A stretch of 64,000 nt of DNA from Bradyrhizobium sp. dw_78 (lineage in GTDB: Bacteria > Pseudomonadota > Alphaproteobacteria > Rhizobiales > Xanthobacteraceae): NCBI RefSeq assembly GCF_018449525.1, contig NZ_JAAVUS010000007.1, positions 124,001 to 188,000 of the forward strand, written 5' to 3'. The first letter of the stretch is position 1. Every line of letters begins with the position of its first letter. A model generated the notes under the pieces. That model was given only the letters and a program-made list of their open reading frames with translations, had not been told where the DNA came from and searched no databases. Below are positions 8,010 through 16,346 of the stretch, piece by piece. The position numbers and the translations under genes are program-made.

Positions 8010-9845
8010 TCAATCGTCGCCGTCAGGCATCTCGGCAGGGTCTTCACTGATAATTTCCGATTCCGGCGGCTCGGGGGCAAGCCTGCGCACTTCGACGATC
8101 TTGGCGCCGGGAAACCGCGCCAATACTTCCTGCACGCGCGGATCGGCTTCGGCCGCACGCTCCCGTTGATTCTTGGCGGCCTCGTTCTGCGAACGCAGCG
8201 TCGGCTGGCCCGCCTCGTTGGAGACGATCACGGTCCAGCGCCGGCCGGTCCATTGCTCCAGCTTGCGGGAGAGATCGTTGATCAGCGTCCGCTGGGCGTT
8301 GCGCTCCAGCGCGAGTTCGAGCCGCCCGTCCTCGATACGAACCAGACGGACATCGGATTCGAGCGCCGCCTTGGTCAGGAGATCGCGCTGCTGGACGGCA
8401 AGCGCAACGAGCTGGGGAAAGCTCGAAATCCGGAGCGCCGCGGCGGGCCCGGACTGACCATCCGGCGCCGGCGCAACCATCTGCGGCCGCGGCGAGGCGT
8501 CTCCGCGGGATGAACCAGCCGCCCGCACGGATAGCATCGACGAGCCACCCGGGGCTGGGACCGGAGCATGACGGGGCGCGGCGCTTGCCGCGACAACGGG
8601 CGATGCCTCGCCGTTTTGCTCAAGCATCCGGATCGCCTCATCCGGCGTCGGCATATCGGCGACATAGGCGATCCGCACCAGCACCATTTCCGCGGCAGCC
8701 GCTGGCCGCGTCGCCGCCTGGACCTCGGTGATGCCCTTCAGCAGCATCTGCCACATCCGCGACAGCACCCGCATCGAAAGCTTGGCGGCGAAGTCGCGCC
8801 CGCGCAGCCGCTCGGTTTCCCCGAATGCCACATTGTCGGCGGTCGCCGGCACGATCTTGACCCGGGTGACGAAATTGACGAATTCGGCAAGATCGGAGAG
8901 CACCACGACCGGATCGGCGCCGGTGTCGTACTGCTCGCGGAATTCCCGGAACGCGCCGGCGATATCGCCCCGCGCCAGCGAATTGAACAGATCGATCACC
9001 CGGGTGCGATCGGCGAGGCCGAGCATCTGCCGCACCGCATCGGCGCGCACGGTGCCCGCCGCATGCGCGATCGCCTGATCGAACAGCGACAGCGAATCAC
9101 GCACCGAACCTTCCGCGGCACGGGCGACGATGCCAAGCGCCTCCGGCTCGACCTCGACCCCCTCTTTCGCGGCAATATTGGCGAGATGCTTCATCAGCAC
9201 GTCAGCCTCGACCCGGCGCAAATCGAAGCGCTGGCAGCGCGACAGCACCGTGACCGGCACTTTGCGGATCTCGGTGGTGGCGAACACGAATTTGGCGTGT
9301 TCCGGCGGCTCTTCCAGCGTCTTCAGGAACGCGTTGAAGGCTGCGGTCGAGAGCATATGGACTTCGTCGATGATATAGACCTTGTAGCGCGCGCTTGCCG
9401 GCGCATAGCGCACGCTGTCATTGATCTGGCGCACGTCGTCGACGCCGGTGTGGGAGGCGGCGTCCATTTCCAGCACGTCCATGTGCCGGCTTTCCATGAT
9501 CGCCTGACAATGCGTCCCCAGCACCGGCATATGGATGGTCGGTCCCTGCACCGATCCGTCCGGCAATTCGTAATTCAGCGCGCGGGCGAGAATCCGCGCC
9601 GTGGTGGTTTTGCCGACCCCACGCACCCCGGTCAGGATCCAGGCTTGCGGAATGCGCCCGGTTTCGAAGGCGTTTGATATGGTACGAACCAGCGCTTCCT
9701 GGCCGATCAGGTCATCGAAACTGGCGGGACGGTATTTTCGCGCCAGCACGCGATAGGGCTTGGCCGCCTCGGGTGAGCCGCCAAGGTCGATGCGGCCTGG
9801 GACAGCGTCATCGGAGATATTTGCGGGAGCGCCAGCGTCGGTCAT
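8010..9845 (-). CDS. dnaX: DNA polymerase III subunits gamma and tau
   Basis: The 611-residue protein is the clamp-loader ATPase and polymerase organiser. It has a Walker A motif (GVRGVGKT, 73-80), Walker B (IIDEVHMLS), sensor/SRC segment (VTVLSRCQRFDL) and a long tau-like C-terminal region with a Pro/Ala-rich linker. In the zone where most DnaX proteins hold four zinc-binding cysteines, between Walker A and Walker B, I find only one Cys (GTHCQAI), so the zinc module seems reduced. The start at the ATG 9845 (MTDAGAPANIS) avoids an unlikely upstream extension. It heads the dnaX-ybaB-recR run, with ffs just upstream on the same strand. Confidence 0.96.
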   Translation of the reverse strand: MTDAGAPANISDDAVPGRIDLGGSPEAAKPYRVLARKYRPASFDDLIGQEALVRTISNAFETGRIPQAWILTGVRGVGKTTTARILARALNYELPDGSVQGPTIHMPVLGTHCQAIMESRHMDVLEMDAASHTGVDDVRQINDSVRYAPASARYKVYIIDEVHMLSTAAFNAFLKTLEEPPEHAKFVFATTEIRKVPVTVLSRCQRFDLRRVEADVLMKHLANIAAKEGVEVEPEALGIVARAAEGSVRDSLSLFDQAIAHAAGTVRADAVRQMLGLADRTRVIDLFNSLARGDIAGAFREFREQYDTGADPVVVLSDLAEFVNFVTRVKIVPATADNVAFGETERLRGRDFAAKLSMRVLSRMWQMLLKGITEVQAATRPAAAAEMVLVRIAYVADMPTPDEAIRMLEQNGEASPVVAASAAPRHAPVPAPGGSSMLSVRAAGSSRGDASPRPQMVAPAPDGQSGPAAALRISSFPQLVALAVQQRDLLTKAALESDVRLVRIEDGRLELALERNAQRTLINDLSRKLEQWTGRRWTVIVSNEAGQPTLRSQNEAAKNQRERAAEADPRVQEVLARFPGAKIVEVRRLAPEPPESEIISEDPAEMPDGDD

Positions 9846-10032
9846 CGATCGATCCGCAATTGATTGTCTCGCCCGGCCGGCCCGCAGGACATGGCCTGCG
9901 CATATTCTGATTGCAGAGCTTTTGATTGCAAAACCGGGGCCCACTATTGCGGAATACGCGCCGGAGCGGAGCTTGAATCAAACTCACCGCGCGGACCCCG
10001 CCGCTTTCTGCGCGATTCGCACGAAAAACAGG

Positions 10033-10136
10033 TAGGAGACTGACGAGCGACCCGATCCGGACCTCGTTAGGGCTGCTTCCTTCCGGACCTGACCCGGTTG
10101 GCGAGTGGCTCGTCCACCGCCAATCTCCCGGCTCCT
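10033..10136 (-). ncRNA. ffs: Bacterial small signal recognition particle RNA (4.5S)
   Basis: Read on the minus strand, this region contains GGTCAGGTCCGGAAGGAAGC followed by AGCC, the nearly invariant apical SRP RNA loop that binds Ffh. The flanks pair (GGAGCCGGGAGAUUGGCGG side with the CUCGUCAGUCUCCUA side), giving the long hairpin of roughly 100 nt. SRP RNA with Ffh targets membrane proteins to FtsY. Position just upstream of dnaX is the usual one in this group. The ends are estimated from the pairing. Confidence 0.95.
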
Positions 10137-10185
10137 ATTTGGGGCCAAAAGGGCTGGAAAGCAAGCGGGCCGGAAAGCCTTGTTC

Positions 10186-10319
10186 CGTCATGGCCGGACA
10201 TGGTGGCCTGGCTTGCGCAGACCACGTACACTTAACCTGTGTCCCGGCCATCCACGTCCTGCTTTCCTGCGCTGTGCAAAAAAGACGTGGATGCCCGGCA
10301 TAAAGCCGGGCATGACGGG
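10186..10319. repeat. Palindromic intergenic repeat, family A, copy 2
   Basis: It begins CGTCATGGCCGGAC and ends GCCGGGCATGACGG, with inverted outer ends and the internal 'catccacgtc' and 'gacgtggatgcccgg' elements also found at 3087-3173 and 27699-27745. It fills most of the gap between ffs and the HIT gene. Confidence 0.72.
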
Positions 10320-10373
10320 AGTTGTTTGCGGGCCAAGTCTCTGCAACGCTACAGGAACTGTTCGAGAAATCTC

Positions 10374-10793
10374 ATGCCCGCCTCCGCCTGGTCTCTGCAT
10401 CCACAGCTCAAGAAAGACACCATCGACATCGGCGACCTGCCTTTGAGCCGCGTCCTGGTGATCAAGGACGCGAACTATCCGTGGCTATTGCTGGTGCCGC
10501 GCCGGCCCGAGACCATCGAGATCATCGACCTCGACGAGGTCGAACAGGCGCAATTGATGACGGAGATTTCCCGCGTCGCCCGCGCCCTCAAAGAGATCAC
10601 CAAATGCGATAAATTGAACATCGCAGCCCTCGGCAATGTGGTGCCGCAACTGCATGTGCATGTCATTGCGCGCCGCGGCAGCGACGTCGCCTGGCCGCGC
10701 CCGGTATGGGGCGTGGCGCCGCCGCTCGAACATGATTCCGAGGAAGTCCAGCATTTCATCAGCGCGCTTCGCCGCAAGATCTGGCTAGGATAG
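10374..10793 (+). CDS. HIT-superfamily protein with a modified triad
   Basis: This 139-residue protein has the fold signature of histidine-triad nucleotide hydrolases or transferases: LLVPRRPE strand, helix, then NIAALGNVVPQLHVHVIARR near residues 82-101. The usual H-x-H-x-H is Q-L-H-V-H here, so the first His is Gln92, while the middle His94 (the nucleophile in canonical HIT enzymes) and His96 remain. Substrate is unknown. I start at the ATG at 10374; the longer frame runs through the upstream repeat. It ends 3 bp before nudC, so the two nucleotide-metabolism proteins are almost certainly co-translated. Confidence 0.88.
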   Translation: MPASAWSLHPQLKKDTIDIGDLPLSRVLVIKDANYPWLLLVPRRPETIEIIDLDEVEQAQLMTEISRVARALKEITKCDKLNIAALGNVVPQLHVHVIARRGSDVAWPRPVWGVAPPLEHDSEEVQHFISALRRKIWLG

Positions 10794-10796
10794 TTC

Positions 10797-11750
10797 ATGA
10801 CCGCCTTCGATTCATTTCCGTTGGGCCAGCCGGCCTTTGTCACCCATATCCTCGATCGCGCCGCGCATCTGCGCAACGACGAGGCGAAACTGCTGGCGCT
10901 GGAGGGCAAACCCGATTCCCGCGCCTATGTCGTGCATCGCGATTCGCTGGTCGTGAATAAGGAAAACGGGACTTCGCGCGCACTGCTGACGATCGACGAG
11001 GCGCTCAGATACGGCGCCAATCCCGGCACCATCTTCCTCGGACTACGCGACGGCGCGGCCGTTTTCGGCATGGGCATCGGCGCGCCCGCGGTGGAAAAAC
11101 TGCTGACGCGCGAGGACGTCGCGGTGAGCGAATTGCGCGGCATGGCGATGCAGGGTGTGGTGCCGCCGGAGCAGCTTTCGGCGATCGCGATCGCGAAATC
11201 TCTGGTAAATTGGCACCAGCGCCACGGTTATTGCGCCAATTGCGGCACGCGTACCGGCATGACGCAAGGAGGCTGGAAGCGCGATTGCCAGAACTGCAAA
11301 GTCGAGCATTTTCCGCGCACCGATCCCGTGGTGATCATGCTGGTGGCGTCGGGCGAAAAATGCTTGTTGGGCCGGCAGAAGCAATTTCCACCGGGAATGT
11401 ATTCATGCCTCGCCGGCTTCGTCGAAGCCGCCGAGACCATCGAGGATGCAGTCCGCCGCGAGATCTTCGAGGAATCGGGCATCCGCTGCACCGACGTGAA
11501 TTATTACATGACGCAGCCATGGCCCTATCCGTCATCCCTGATGATCGGCTGCACCGCGCGCGCGATCAACGAAGACATCATTGTTGACCATTCCGAGCTC
11601 GAGGATGCGCGCTGGTTCGATCGGGCCGAGGCCGCCCTGATGCTCAAGCGGCAACATCCCGACGGCCTAGTGGGGCCGCATCCCTTTGCTATTGCTCATC
11701 ATTTAGTTGGACGCTGGGTGCATGAAGCCGCTTCCGGCCGAGGTGCATAA
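10797..11750 (+). CDS. nudC: NAD(H) pyrophosphatase, NudC-type Nudix hydrolase
   Basis: The 317-residue enzyme hydrolyses NADH to NMNH and AMP, and family members remove NAD caps from RNA. Visible features in order: N-terminal domain, a zinc ribbon (YCANCGTRTG and RDCQNCKVEHFPR), the Nudix box (GFVEAAETIEDAVRREIFEE, completed by SGI), and TQPWPYPSS, the NudC-specific motif that separates it from other Nudix enzymes. Length is normal. It follows the HIT gene by 3 bp, suggesting a small nucleotide-hydrolase operon. Confidence 0.95.
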   Translation: MTAFDSFPLGQPAFVTHILDRAAHLRNDEAKLLALEGKPDSRAYVVHRDSLVVNKENGTSRALLTIDEALRYGANPGTIFLGLRDGAAVFGMGIGAPAVEKLLTREDVAVSELRGMAMQGVVPPEQLSAIAIAKSLVNWHQRHGYCANCGTRTGMTQGGWKRDCQNCKVEHFPRTDPVVIMLVASGEKCLLGRQKQFPPGMYSCLAGFVEAAETIEDAVRREIFEESGIRCTDVNYYMTQPWPYPSSLMIGCTARAINEDIIVDHSELEDARWFDRAEAALMLKRQHPDGLVGPHPFAIAHHLVGRWVHEAASGRGA

Positions 11751-11912
11751 CGGGAACTTCCCGGCGCCGCGATCAAAGACTGCAGCACGATCCTGAAATG
11801 CAGCCGTTTCGGCGGTGCCTTTTCCGTCCTGCAACGTACTGAAGTTGAAGCACTTTTGACCCCGGGCCCAAAAGCCAGCCCGGCCCCGGTGCCGCGCCAA
11901 TAAGCTTGCCTT

Positions 11913-11969
11913 AGAAGAATTTTCTATATATGAGGAGTATCGAACTCATTTATGGAAGAAAGTTCTTCT
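11913..11969. promoter_or_regulatory. Nested inverted repeats upstream of the Lrp/AsnC gene
   Basis: An outer pair AGAAGAA (11913-11919) / TTCTTCT (11963-11969) encloses an inner pair ATGAG (11930-11934) / CTCAT (11945-11949) in an AT-rich stretch that is rare in this GC-rich window. The right outer arm abuts the start codon. Lrp-family proteins commonly autoregulate through such dyads, so this is a candidate autoregulatory operator. Confidence 0.45.
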
Positions 11970-11970
11970 C

Positions 11971-12471
11971 ATGACCGATCTCGCCGTTCAAGTCCTCGAG
12001 CCCAACCGCAGGCTCGACGCCATCGACCGCAAGATTCTGACCGTGCTCCAGGACGATGCCTCGCTGTCCGTCGCCGAGATTGGCGACCGCGTCGGGCTGT
12101 CGTCGACACCCTGCTGGAAGCGCATCCAGCGGCTCGAGGCCGACGGCGTCATCCTGCGCCGGGTGGCGCTGGTCGACCAGAACAAGATCGGGCTTGGCAT
12201 CTCCGTCTTCGTCTCGGTCGAGAGCGCCGACCATTCGGACGCGTGGCTCAGGAAATTCGCCGATGCCGTCAGCGCGATGCCGGAGGTGATGGAATTTTAC
12301 CGGATGGCGGGCGATGTCGATTACATGCTGCGCGTCGTGGTCGCGGATATGCAAAGCTACGACACCTTTTACAAGAAGCTGATCGCCACCGTGCCGCTGA
12401 AAAACGTCACGTCTCGGTTTGCGATGGAGAAGATCAAGTCGGTCACCGCATTGCCGGTGCCGGCAGCCTAG
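11971..12471 (+). CDS. Lrp/AsnC-family transcriptional regulator
   Basis: The 166-residue protein has an N-terminal AsnC-type helix-turn-helix (LDAIDRKILTVLQDDASLSV, then GLSSTPCWKRIQRLEADGVI) and a C-terminal RAM/AsnC ligand domain (MAGDVDYMLRVVV) with a PLKNVTSRFAMEKIK end. Such proteins assemble into octamers and sense amino acids. The closest named kin I think of are leucine- or branched-amino-acid-responsive regulators, but the ligand cannot be told from sequence. No target gene sits beside it. An AT-rich nested dyad just upstream of the start suggests autoregulation. Confidence 0.93.
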   Translation: MTDLAVQVLEPNRRLDAIDRKILTVLQDDASLSVAEIGDRVGLSSTPCWKRIQRLEADGVILRRVALVDQNKIGLGISVFVSVESADHSDAWLRKFADAVSAMPEVMEFYRMAGDVDYMLRVVVADMQSYDTFYKKLIATVPLKNVTSRFAMEKIKSVTALPVPAA

Positions 12472-12572
12472 AGCCTTATCGGTTCTGATTGAACAGAACC
12501 GGGCTCTAACATTTTATTTTGACGCGGTTTCTTCACGCGAACCGGAATCCACTTCGCTCGAAGACGCTATAG
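12472..12572. repeat. Dispersed intergenic element, family D, copy 2
   Basis: Starts right after the Lrp stop codon. It matches 86-187 nearly throughout, including the GGTTCTG/CAGAACC hairpin, 'ctctaacattttattttgacgc', 'ccggaatccacttcgctcgaa' and 'gacgctata' segments. The rest of the gap to 12729 shows no other gene. Confidence 0.8.
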
Positions 12573-12729
12573 AACACGCCCGTTCAGGAAAAGCCGGTTG
12601 CCGATTTGCGCTAACGTGGCTCTCGGGGTCCGGGTCACGCAATGGCCGAATAATCGAAACGCACCCTGATCGCGGACGGCACTCGCGGAAATTGCATTAA
12701 CGCTCGATTAGCTAACGTACAGTATTGCT

Positions 12730-13083
12730 ATGCTGATGGAGCGGGCGGCTATCAGGACTGTGTCTCGCTGGCCAGCTTGGCTGAACGCCACGGCTCTGTT
12801 GCTGGCAAGTGTCATCGCGGTCGCATCGCTTTCTTTCAAGGTCCATCCCGACGCCGAATTTGTGGCTGTTGCCTTCCCGCCATGGTGGAGTTCGCAGCAG
12901 ATTTTTAAGGCCGCTGCGTCCGCCAACGCGGCGATTGTCAGGACGACCGCCCTGCCGACTGTTCTCGTGGTCAGGCCCGACGGTCGTGAGGGCATGGCCC
13001 GTTTGCGCAAAGCCGGCGTCTGGCTGACGATCGACCCGCAAGCCGTTGCCGCCTGCTTCAACAGCCCGGGCAAGGAAATCTGA
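12730..13083 (+). CDS. Small single-pass membrane or secreted protein next to a chemoreceptor gene
   Basis: A 117-residue protein with one hydrophobic segment (about 19-35, LNATALLLASVIAVASL) after a basic N-terminus, so it is either membrane anchored or exported. The remaining ~80 residues hold VAFPPWWSSQQIFKAA and LPTVLVVRPDGREGMARLRKAG and a single late Cys. I do not recognise a named domain; similar short proteins occur beside this kind of chemoreceptor in Bradyrhizobium as far as I recall. It ends 16 bp before the receptor start, so co-expression is likely and a periplasmic partner role is possible. Two in-frame ATGs (12730, 12736) are equally plausible starts. Confidence 0.68.
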   Translation: MLMERAAIRTVSRWPAWLNATALLLASVIAVASLSFKVHPDAEFVAVAFPPWWSSQQIFKAAASANAAIVRTTALPTVLVVRPDGREGMARLRKAGVWLTIDPQAVAACFNSPGKEI

Positions 13084-13099
13084 GCCAAGGAATCTGAGC

Positions 13100-14569
13100 A
13101 TGGATATCGGCCGCATGGATTTGGATAGATTGCGCGAAAACGCCAGCAGGGCCTCGATCGCGCTGCTCTGGCTGCATGTTCTGGTCGCGGTCGCCATCGG
13201 CGTGGCGCGCGGCACGGATTGGCTGATGCCCGCTATCCTGGTGGCCGCGCTGGCCGCTGCCGCCACGCTGTCATGGCGTACCGCTGGCAACGGCCTTTCG
13301 ACCAGCCTCGTCGTTGCAGTGGCGCTGATGGGCGGGGCTTCGGTGTTCACCTTCCAGTTCATGGGACACCCCTGGCAGACCGACACCCACATGTATTTCT
13401 TCGCCGCGCTGGCCTGCCTGGTCGCCTATTGCGACTATCGGCCGATCCTTGCCGGCACCGTAGCCGTCGCATTGCACCATCTGGTGCTGAATTTTGTTGT
13501 TCCGGCAGCGATCTTTCCCGGTGGAACCGATTTTGGACGCGTGCTGCTTCACGCCGCTATTCTCGTTCTCGAGGCGGGCGTGCTGATCTGGGTCGCCCAT
13601 GAACTGGCCAGCCTGTTCGTCAAAACAGCGCAGAAGACCGCAGAGGCCGAGGCCGCCCATGTGGCCGAAGCCCGCGCGACCGCCGAACGCGGCGAAGCTG
13701 AACAGCGCGCCAAGCAGGAACGCGACGCGGCGATGCACCGGCTCGCCGCCGAATTCGAGAGCAAGGTCGGCCGGATCGTCGAGGCCGTCGCCGTGGCCGC
13801 CCACGACATGCAGGGCATGTCAGCGTCGATGAGCAGCAACAGCACGCAAGCTGCGCAACGGACAGCGGCGGCTGCCGCCGCATCGACGGAAGCTTCGGTC
13901 AATGTCGAAACGGTGGCCTCGTCGGCCGAGGAATTGACGGCATCGATCAGCGCGATCGCCCACCAGGCGACGCGTTCGGCCGAAGTCACGGGAAAGGCGG
14001 CCGACGAAGCCCGCCGCACCAATGCCGTTGTCGAGGGATTGGCGAGCGGAACGCAGAAGATCGGCGAAGTGGTAACATTGATTCAGAACATTGCCAGCCA
14101 GACCAACCTGCTGGCGCTCAACGCCACCATCGAAGCCGCTCGCGCCGGCGAACACGGCAAGGGGTTCGCGGTCGTCGCAAGCGAGGTCAAGGCGCTCGCC
14201 AACCAGACCGCCAGGGCGACGGAAGAAATCTCGACGCAGATTCAGAGCATCCAGGCCGCCACCGGCGAGGCCGTCGGCGCAATCCAGGCAATCGGCGGCA
14301 CCATCACCGAAATCAACGAAATCTCCAACGCGATCGCGGCGGCCGTCGATCAGCAGGGCGCCGCGACACGCGAAATCTCGGGCAATGTCCAGCAGGCGGC
14401 GAGCGGCACCCGCCAGGTCGATGAAAACATCGCCGGCGTGGCCCAGGTTTCCAGCGAAATCGGCACGTCCGCCTCGAAGCTGCTCGAAGCCGCGACGGGA
14501 CTGTCATCGCAATCCGAGCGGTTGAAGTCGGAGGTCGACAGCTTCCTGGCATCGGTGCGGGCGGCGTAG
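13100..14569 (+). CDS. Methyl-accepting chemotaxis protein with polytopic membrane sensor
   Basis: The 489-residue receptor lacks a periplasmic Cache or four-helix sensor. Instead the first ~180 residues form about six hydrophobic helices, with conserved-looking histidines in GHPWQTDTHMYFF and VALHHLVLNF. A helical linker rich in Ala/Glu/Arg (about 185-220) leads to the cytoplasmic signalling domain, whose hairpin tip (IASQTNLLALNATIEAARAG) contacts CheA/CheW. No HAMP domain is evident. The start at the ATG 13100 gives the short cytoplasmic N-terminus. It follows the small membrane protein at 12730 and likely shares its transcript. The signal sensed is unknown; membrane-embedded His suggests redox or a small hydrophobic ligand, which is inference. 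Confidence 0.92.
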   Translation: MDIGRMDLDRLRENASRASIALLWLHVLVAVAIGVARGTDWLMPAILVAALAAAATLSWRTAGNGLSTSLVVAVALMGGASVFTFQFMGHPWQTDTHMYFFAALACLVAYCDYRPILAGTVAVALHHLVLNFVVPAAIFPGGTDFGRVLLHAAILVLEAGVLIWVAHELASLFVKTAQKTAEAEAAHVAEARATAERGEAEQRAKQERDAAMHRLAAEFESKVGRIVEAVAVAAHDMQGMSASMSSNSTQAAQRTAAAAAASTEASVNVETVASSAEELTASISAIAHQATRSAEVTGKAADEARRTNAVVEGLASGTQKIGEVVTLIQNIASQTNLLALNATIEAARAGEHGKGFAVVASEVKALANQTARATEEISTQIQSIQAATGEAVGAIQAIGGTITEINEISNAIAAAVDQQGAATREISGNVQQAASGTRQVDENIAGVAQVSSEIGTSASKLLEAATGLSSQSERLKSEVDSFLASVRAA

Positions 14570-14605
14570 CCTGCCCATTTTGCCTGCCGCATTCACCGAG
14601 AGCTT

Positions 14606-14700
14606 TGCTCGCCATCCGCGGGCTTGACCCGCGCATCCATCATCCGGCGAAAGCCGCTTTCGAAGCGGGTGGATTGCCGGCTCACACCCGGCAATGACGC
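14606..14700. repeat. Diverged palindromic repeat (family A-like) between the chemoreceptor and the phosphomutase
   Basis: Contains GCGGGCTTGACCCGC, GAAAGCCGCTTTC and TTGCCGGCTCACACCCGGCAA style inverted repeats, ending GGCAATGACGC. The arrangement resembles family A elements but the sequence is diverged. It lies between convergent genes and may terminate both. Confidence 0.55.
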
Positions 14701-14719
14701 ATCCTTCAGATCCTCCGCT

Positions 14720-16219
14720 TCAGATCTTCTGGTTGTATTCACCGACCTCGGGATGGGTGCGCAGCACCGAATCCATCGCCTCGAACAGGTCACGCATCCG
14801 CTGCTCGGACACCGGGCTTTCGACCACTACCACCAGTTCCGGCTTGTTCGATGACGCCCGCACCAGTCCCCAGCTGCCGTCCTCGACGGTGACGCGCACG
14901 CCGTTGACGGTGACGAGATCCCGGATCGGCTGGCCTGCGACCTTTTCGCCGTTCTTCTGCATCGCCTCGAAATGCTTCACCACGCTGTCGACGATGCCGT
15001 ATTTGGCCTCGTCCGAGCAGTGCGGCGACATCGTCGGCGACGACCAGGTTTTCGGCAGCGCATTCTTCAGATCAGCCATCGACTTGCCGGGCGCGCGGTC
15101 GAGCATCTCGCAGATCGCGATCGCCGAAATCAGGCCGTCATCATAGCCGCGGCCGAACGGCTTGTTGAAGAAGAAGTGGCCGGACTTCTCAAAACCCGCC
15201 AGCGCGCCGAGTTCATTGGTGCGGCGCTTCATGTAGGAATGGCCGGTCTTCCAGTAGGTCGCTTTCGCGCCCTGCTTTTGTAGCACCGGGTCGGTCACAA
15301 AGAGCCCGGTCGATTTCACGTCGACCACGAACTGCGCGTTCTTGTGGATCGCCGACATATCGCGCGCCAGCATCACGCCGACCTTATCGGCAAAAATCTC
15401 CTCGCCGGTATTGTCGACGACGCCGCAGCGGTCGCCGTCGCCGTCGAAACCCAGGCCGACATCGGCCTTGTGCTCCAGCACCGCGTCGCGGATCGCGTGC
15501 AGCATCTTCATGTCTTCGGGATTGGGATTGTATTTCGGGAAAGTATGATCGAGTTCGGTGTCGAGCGGCACCACCTCGCAACCGATCGCCTTCATCACGT
15601 CAGGGGCGAAGGCGCCCGCGGTGCCGTTGCCGCAGGCGACCACGACCTTCAGGTTGCGCTTCAGTTTCGGGCGCTTGGTCAGGTCGGCGATGTAGCGCGC
15701 CGGGAAATTCTCGTGGAACTCGTACGAACCGCCGACCTTGTTCTTGAAATCGGCATTGAGCACGATCTCCTTCAGGCGATTCATCTCGTCGGGGCCGAAG
15801 GTCAGGGGACGGTTGGCGCCCATCTTCACGCCGGTCCAGCCATTGTCGTTATGCGAGGCCGTGACCATCGCGACGCAGGGAACGTCGAGTTCGAACTGGG
15901 CGAAATACGCCATCGGCGTCATGCAAAGGCCGATGTCGTGGACCTTGCAGCCCGAGGCCAGGAGCCCGGAGATCAGCGCGTATTTGATCGAGGCCGAATA
16001 GCCGCGAAAATCGTGTCCGGTCACGACCTCCTGCTTGGCGCCAAGTTCGGCGATCAGCGCGCCCAGCCCCATGCCCAGCGCCTGGATGCCCATCAGGTTG
16101 ATTTCCTGGCCGAACAGCCAGCGGGCGTCATATTCGCGGAAGCCGGTCGGCTTCACCATCGGCTCGGATTCGTAGGCATAGGTATTGGGAACCAACACGG
16201 ATTTGGGCTTCGGAAACAT
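14720..16219 (-). CDS. Phosphomannomutase/phosphoglucomutase
   Basis: This 499-residue alpha-D-phosphohexomutase interconverts hexose 1- and 6-phosphates for polysaccharide precursors. All four active-site loops are visible: the phosphoserine loop (TASHNDNGWTG), the Mg-binding loop (GFDGDGDRCG), the sugar loop (GFEKSGHFFF) and the phosphate loop (VRASSNKPEL). Dual specificity (mannose and glucose) is typical for this subgroup but cannot be fixed by eye. I choose the ATG at 16219 (MFPKPKSVL) over one 11 codons upstream. It lies about 3.5 kb from UDP-glucose dehydrogenase on the same strand, consistent with surface polysaccharide supply. Confidence 0.94.
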   Translation of the reverse strand: MFPKPKSVLVPNTYAYESEPMVKPTGFREYDARWLFGQEINLMGIQALGMGLGALIAELGAKQEVVTGHDFRGYSASIKYALISGLLASGCKVHDIGLCMTPMAYFAQFELDVPCVAMVTASHNDNGWTGVKMGANRPLTFGPDEMNRLKEIVLNADFKNKVGGSYEFHENFPARYIADLTKRPKLKRNLKVVVACGNGTAGAFAPDVMKAIGCEVVPLDTELDHTFPKYNPNPEDMKMLHAIRDAVLEHKADVGLGFDGDGDRCGVVDNTGEEIFADKVGVMLARDMSAIHKNAQFVVDVKSTGLFVTDPVLQKQGAKATYWKTGHSYMKRRTNELGALAGFEKSGHFFFNKPFGRGYDDGLISAIAICEMLDRAPGKSMADLKNALPKTWSSPTMSPHCSDEAKYGIVDSVVKHFEAMQKNGEKVAGQPIRDLVTVNGVRVTVEDGSWGLVRASSNKPELVVVVESPVSEQRMRDLFEAMDSVLRTHPEVGEYNQKI

Positions 16220-16346
16220 GCAAATGGCCTCGTCGTGAAATGCTGAAAGCAATGCACCGCAGCCATAGCGAATGCCACGGCGCGACGGAAGGCGGGACTG
16301 GGTGCTTTATGACGAATAATTGCGGCGGATTGGCAGCGAGACGCGC

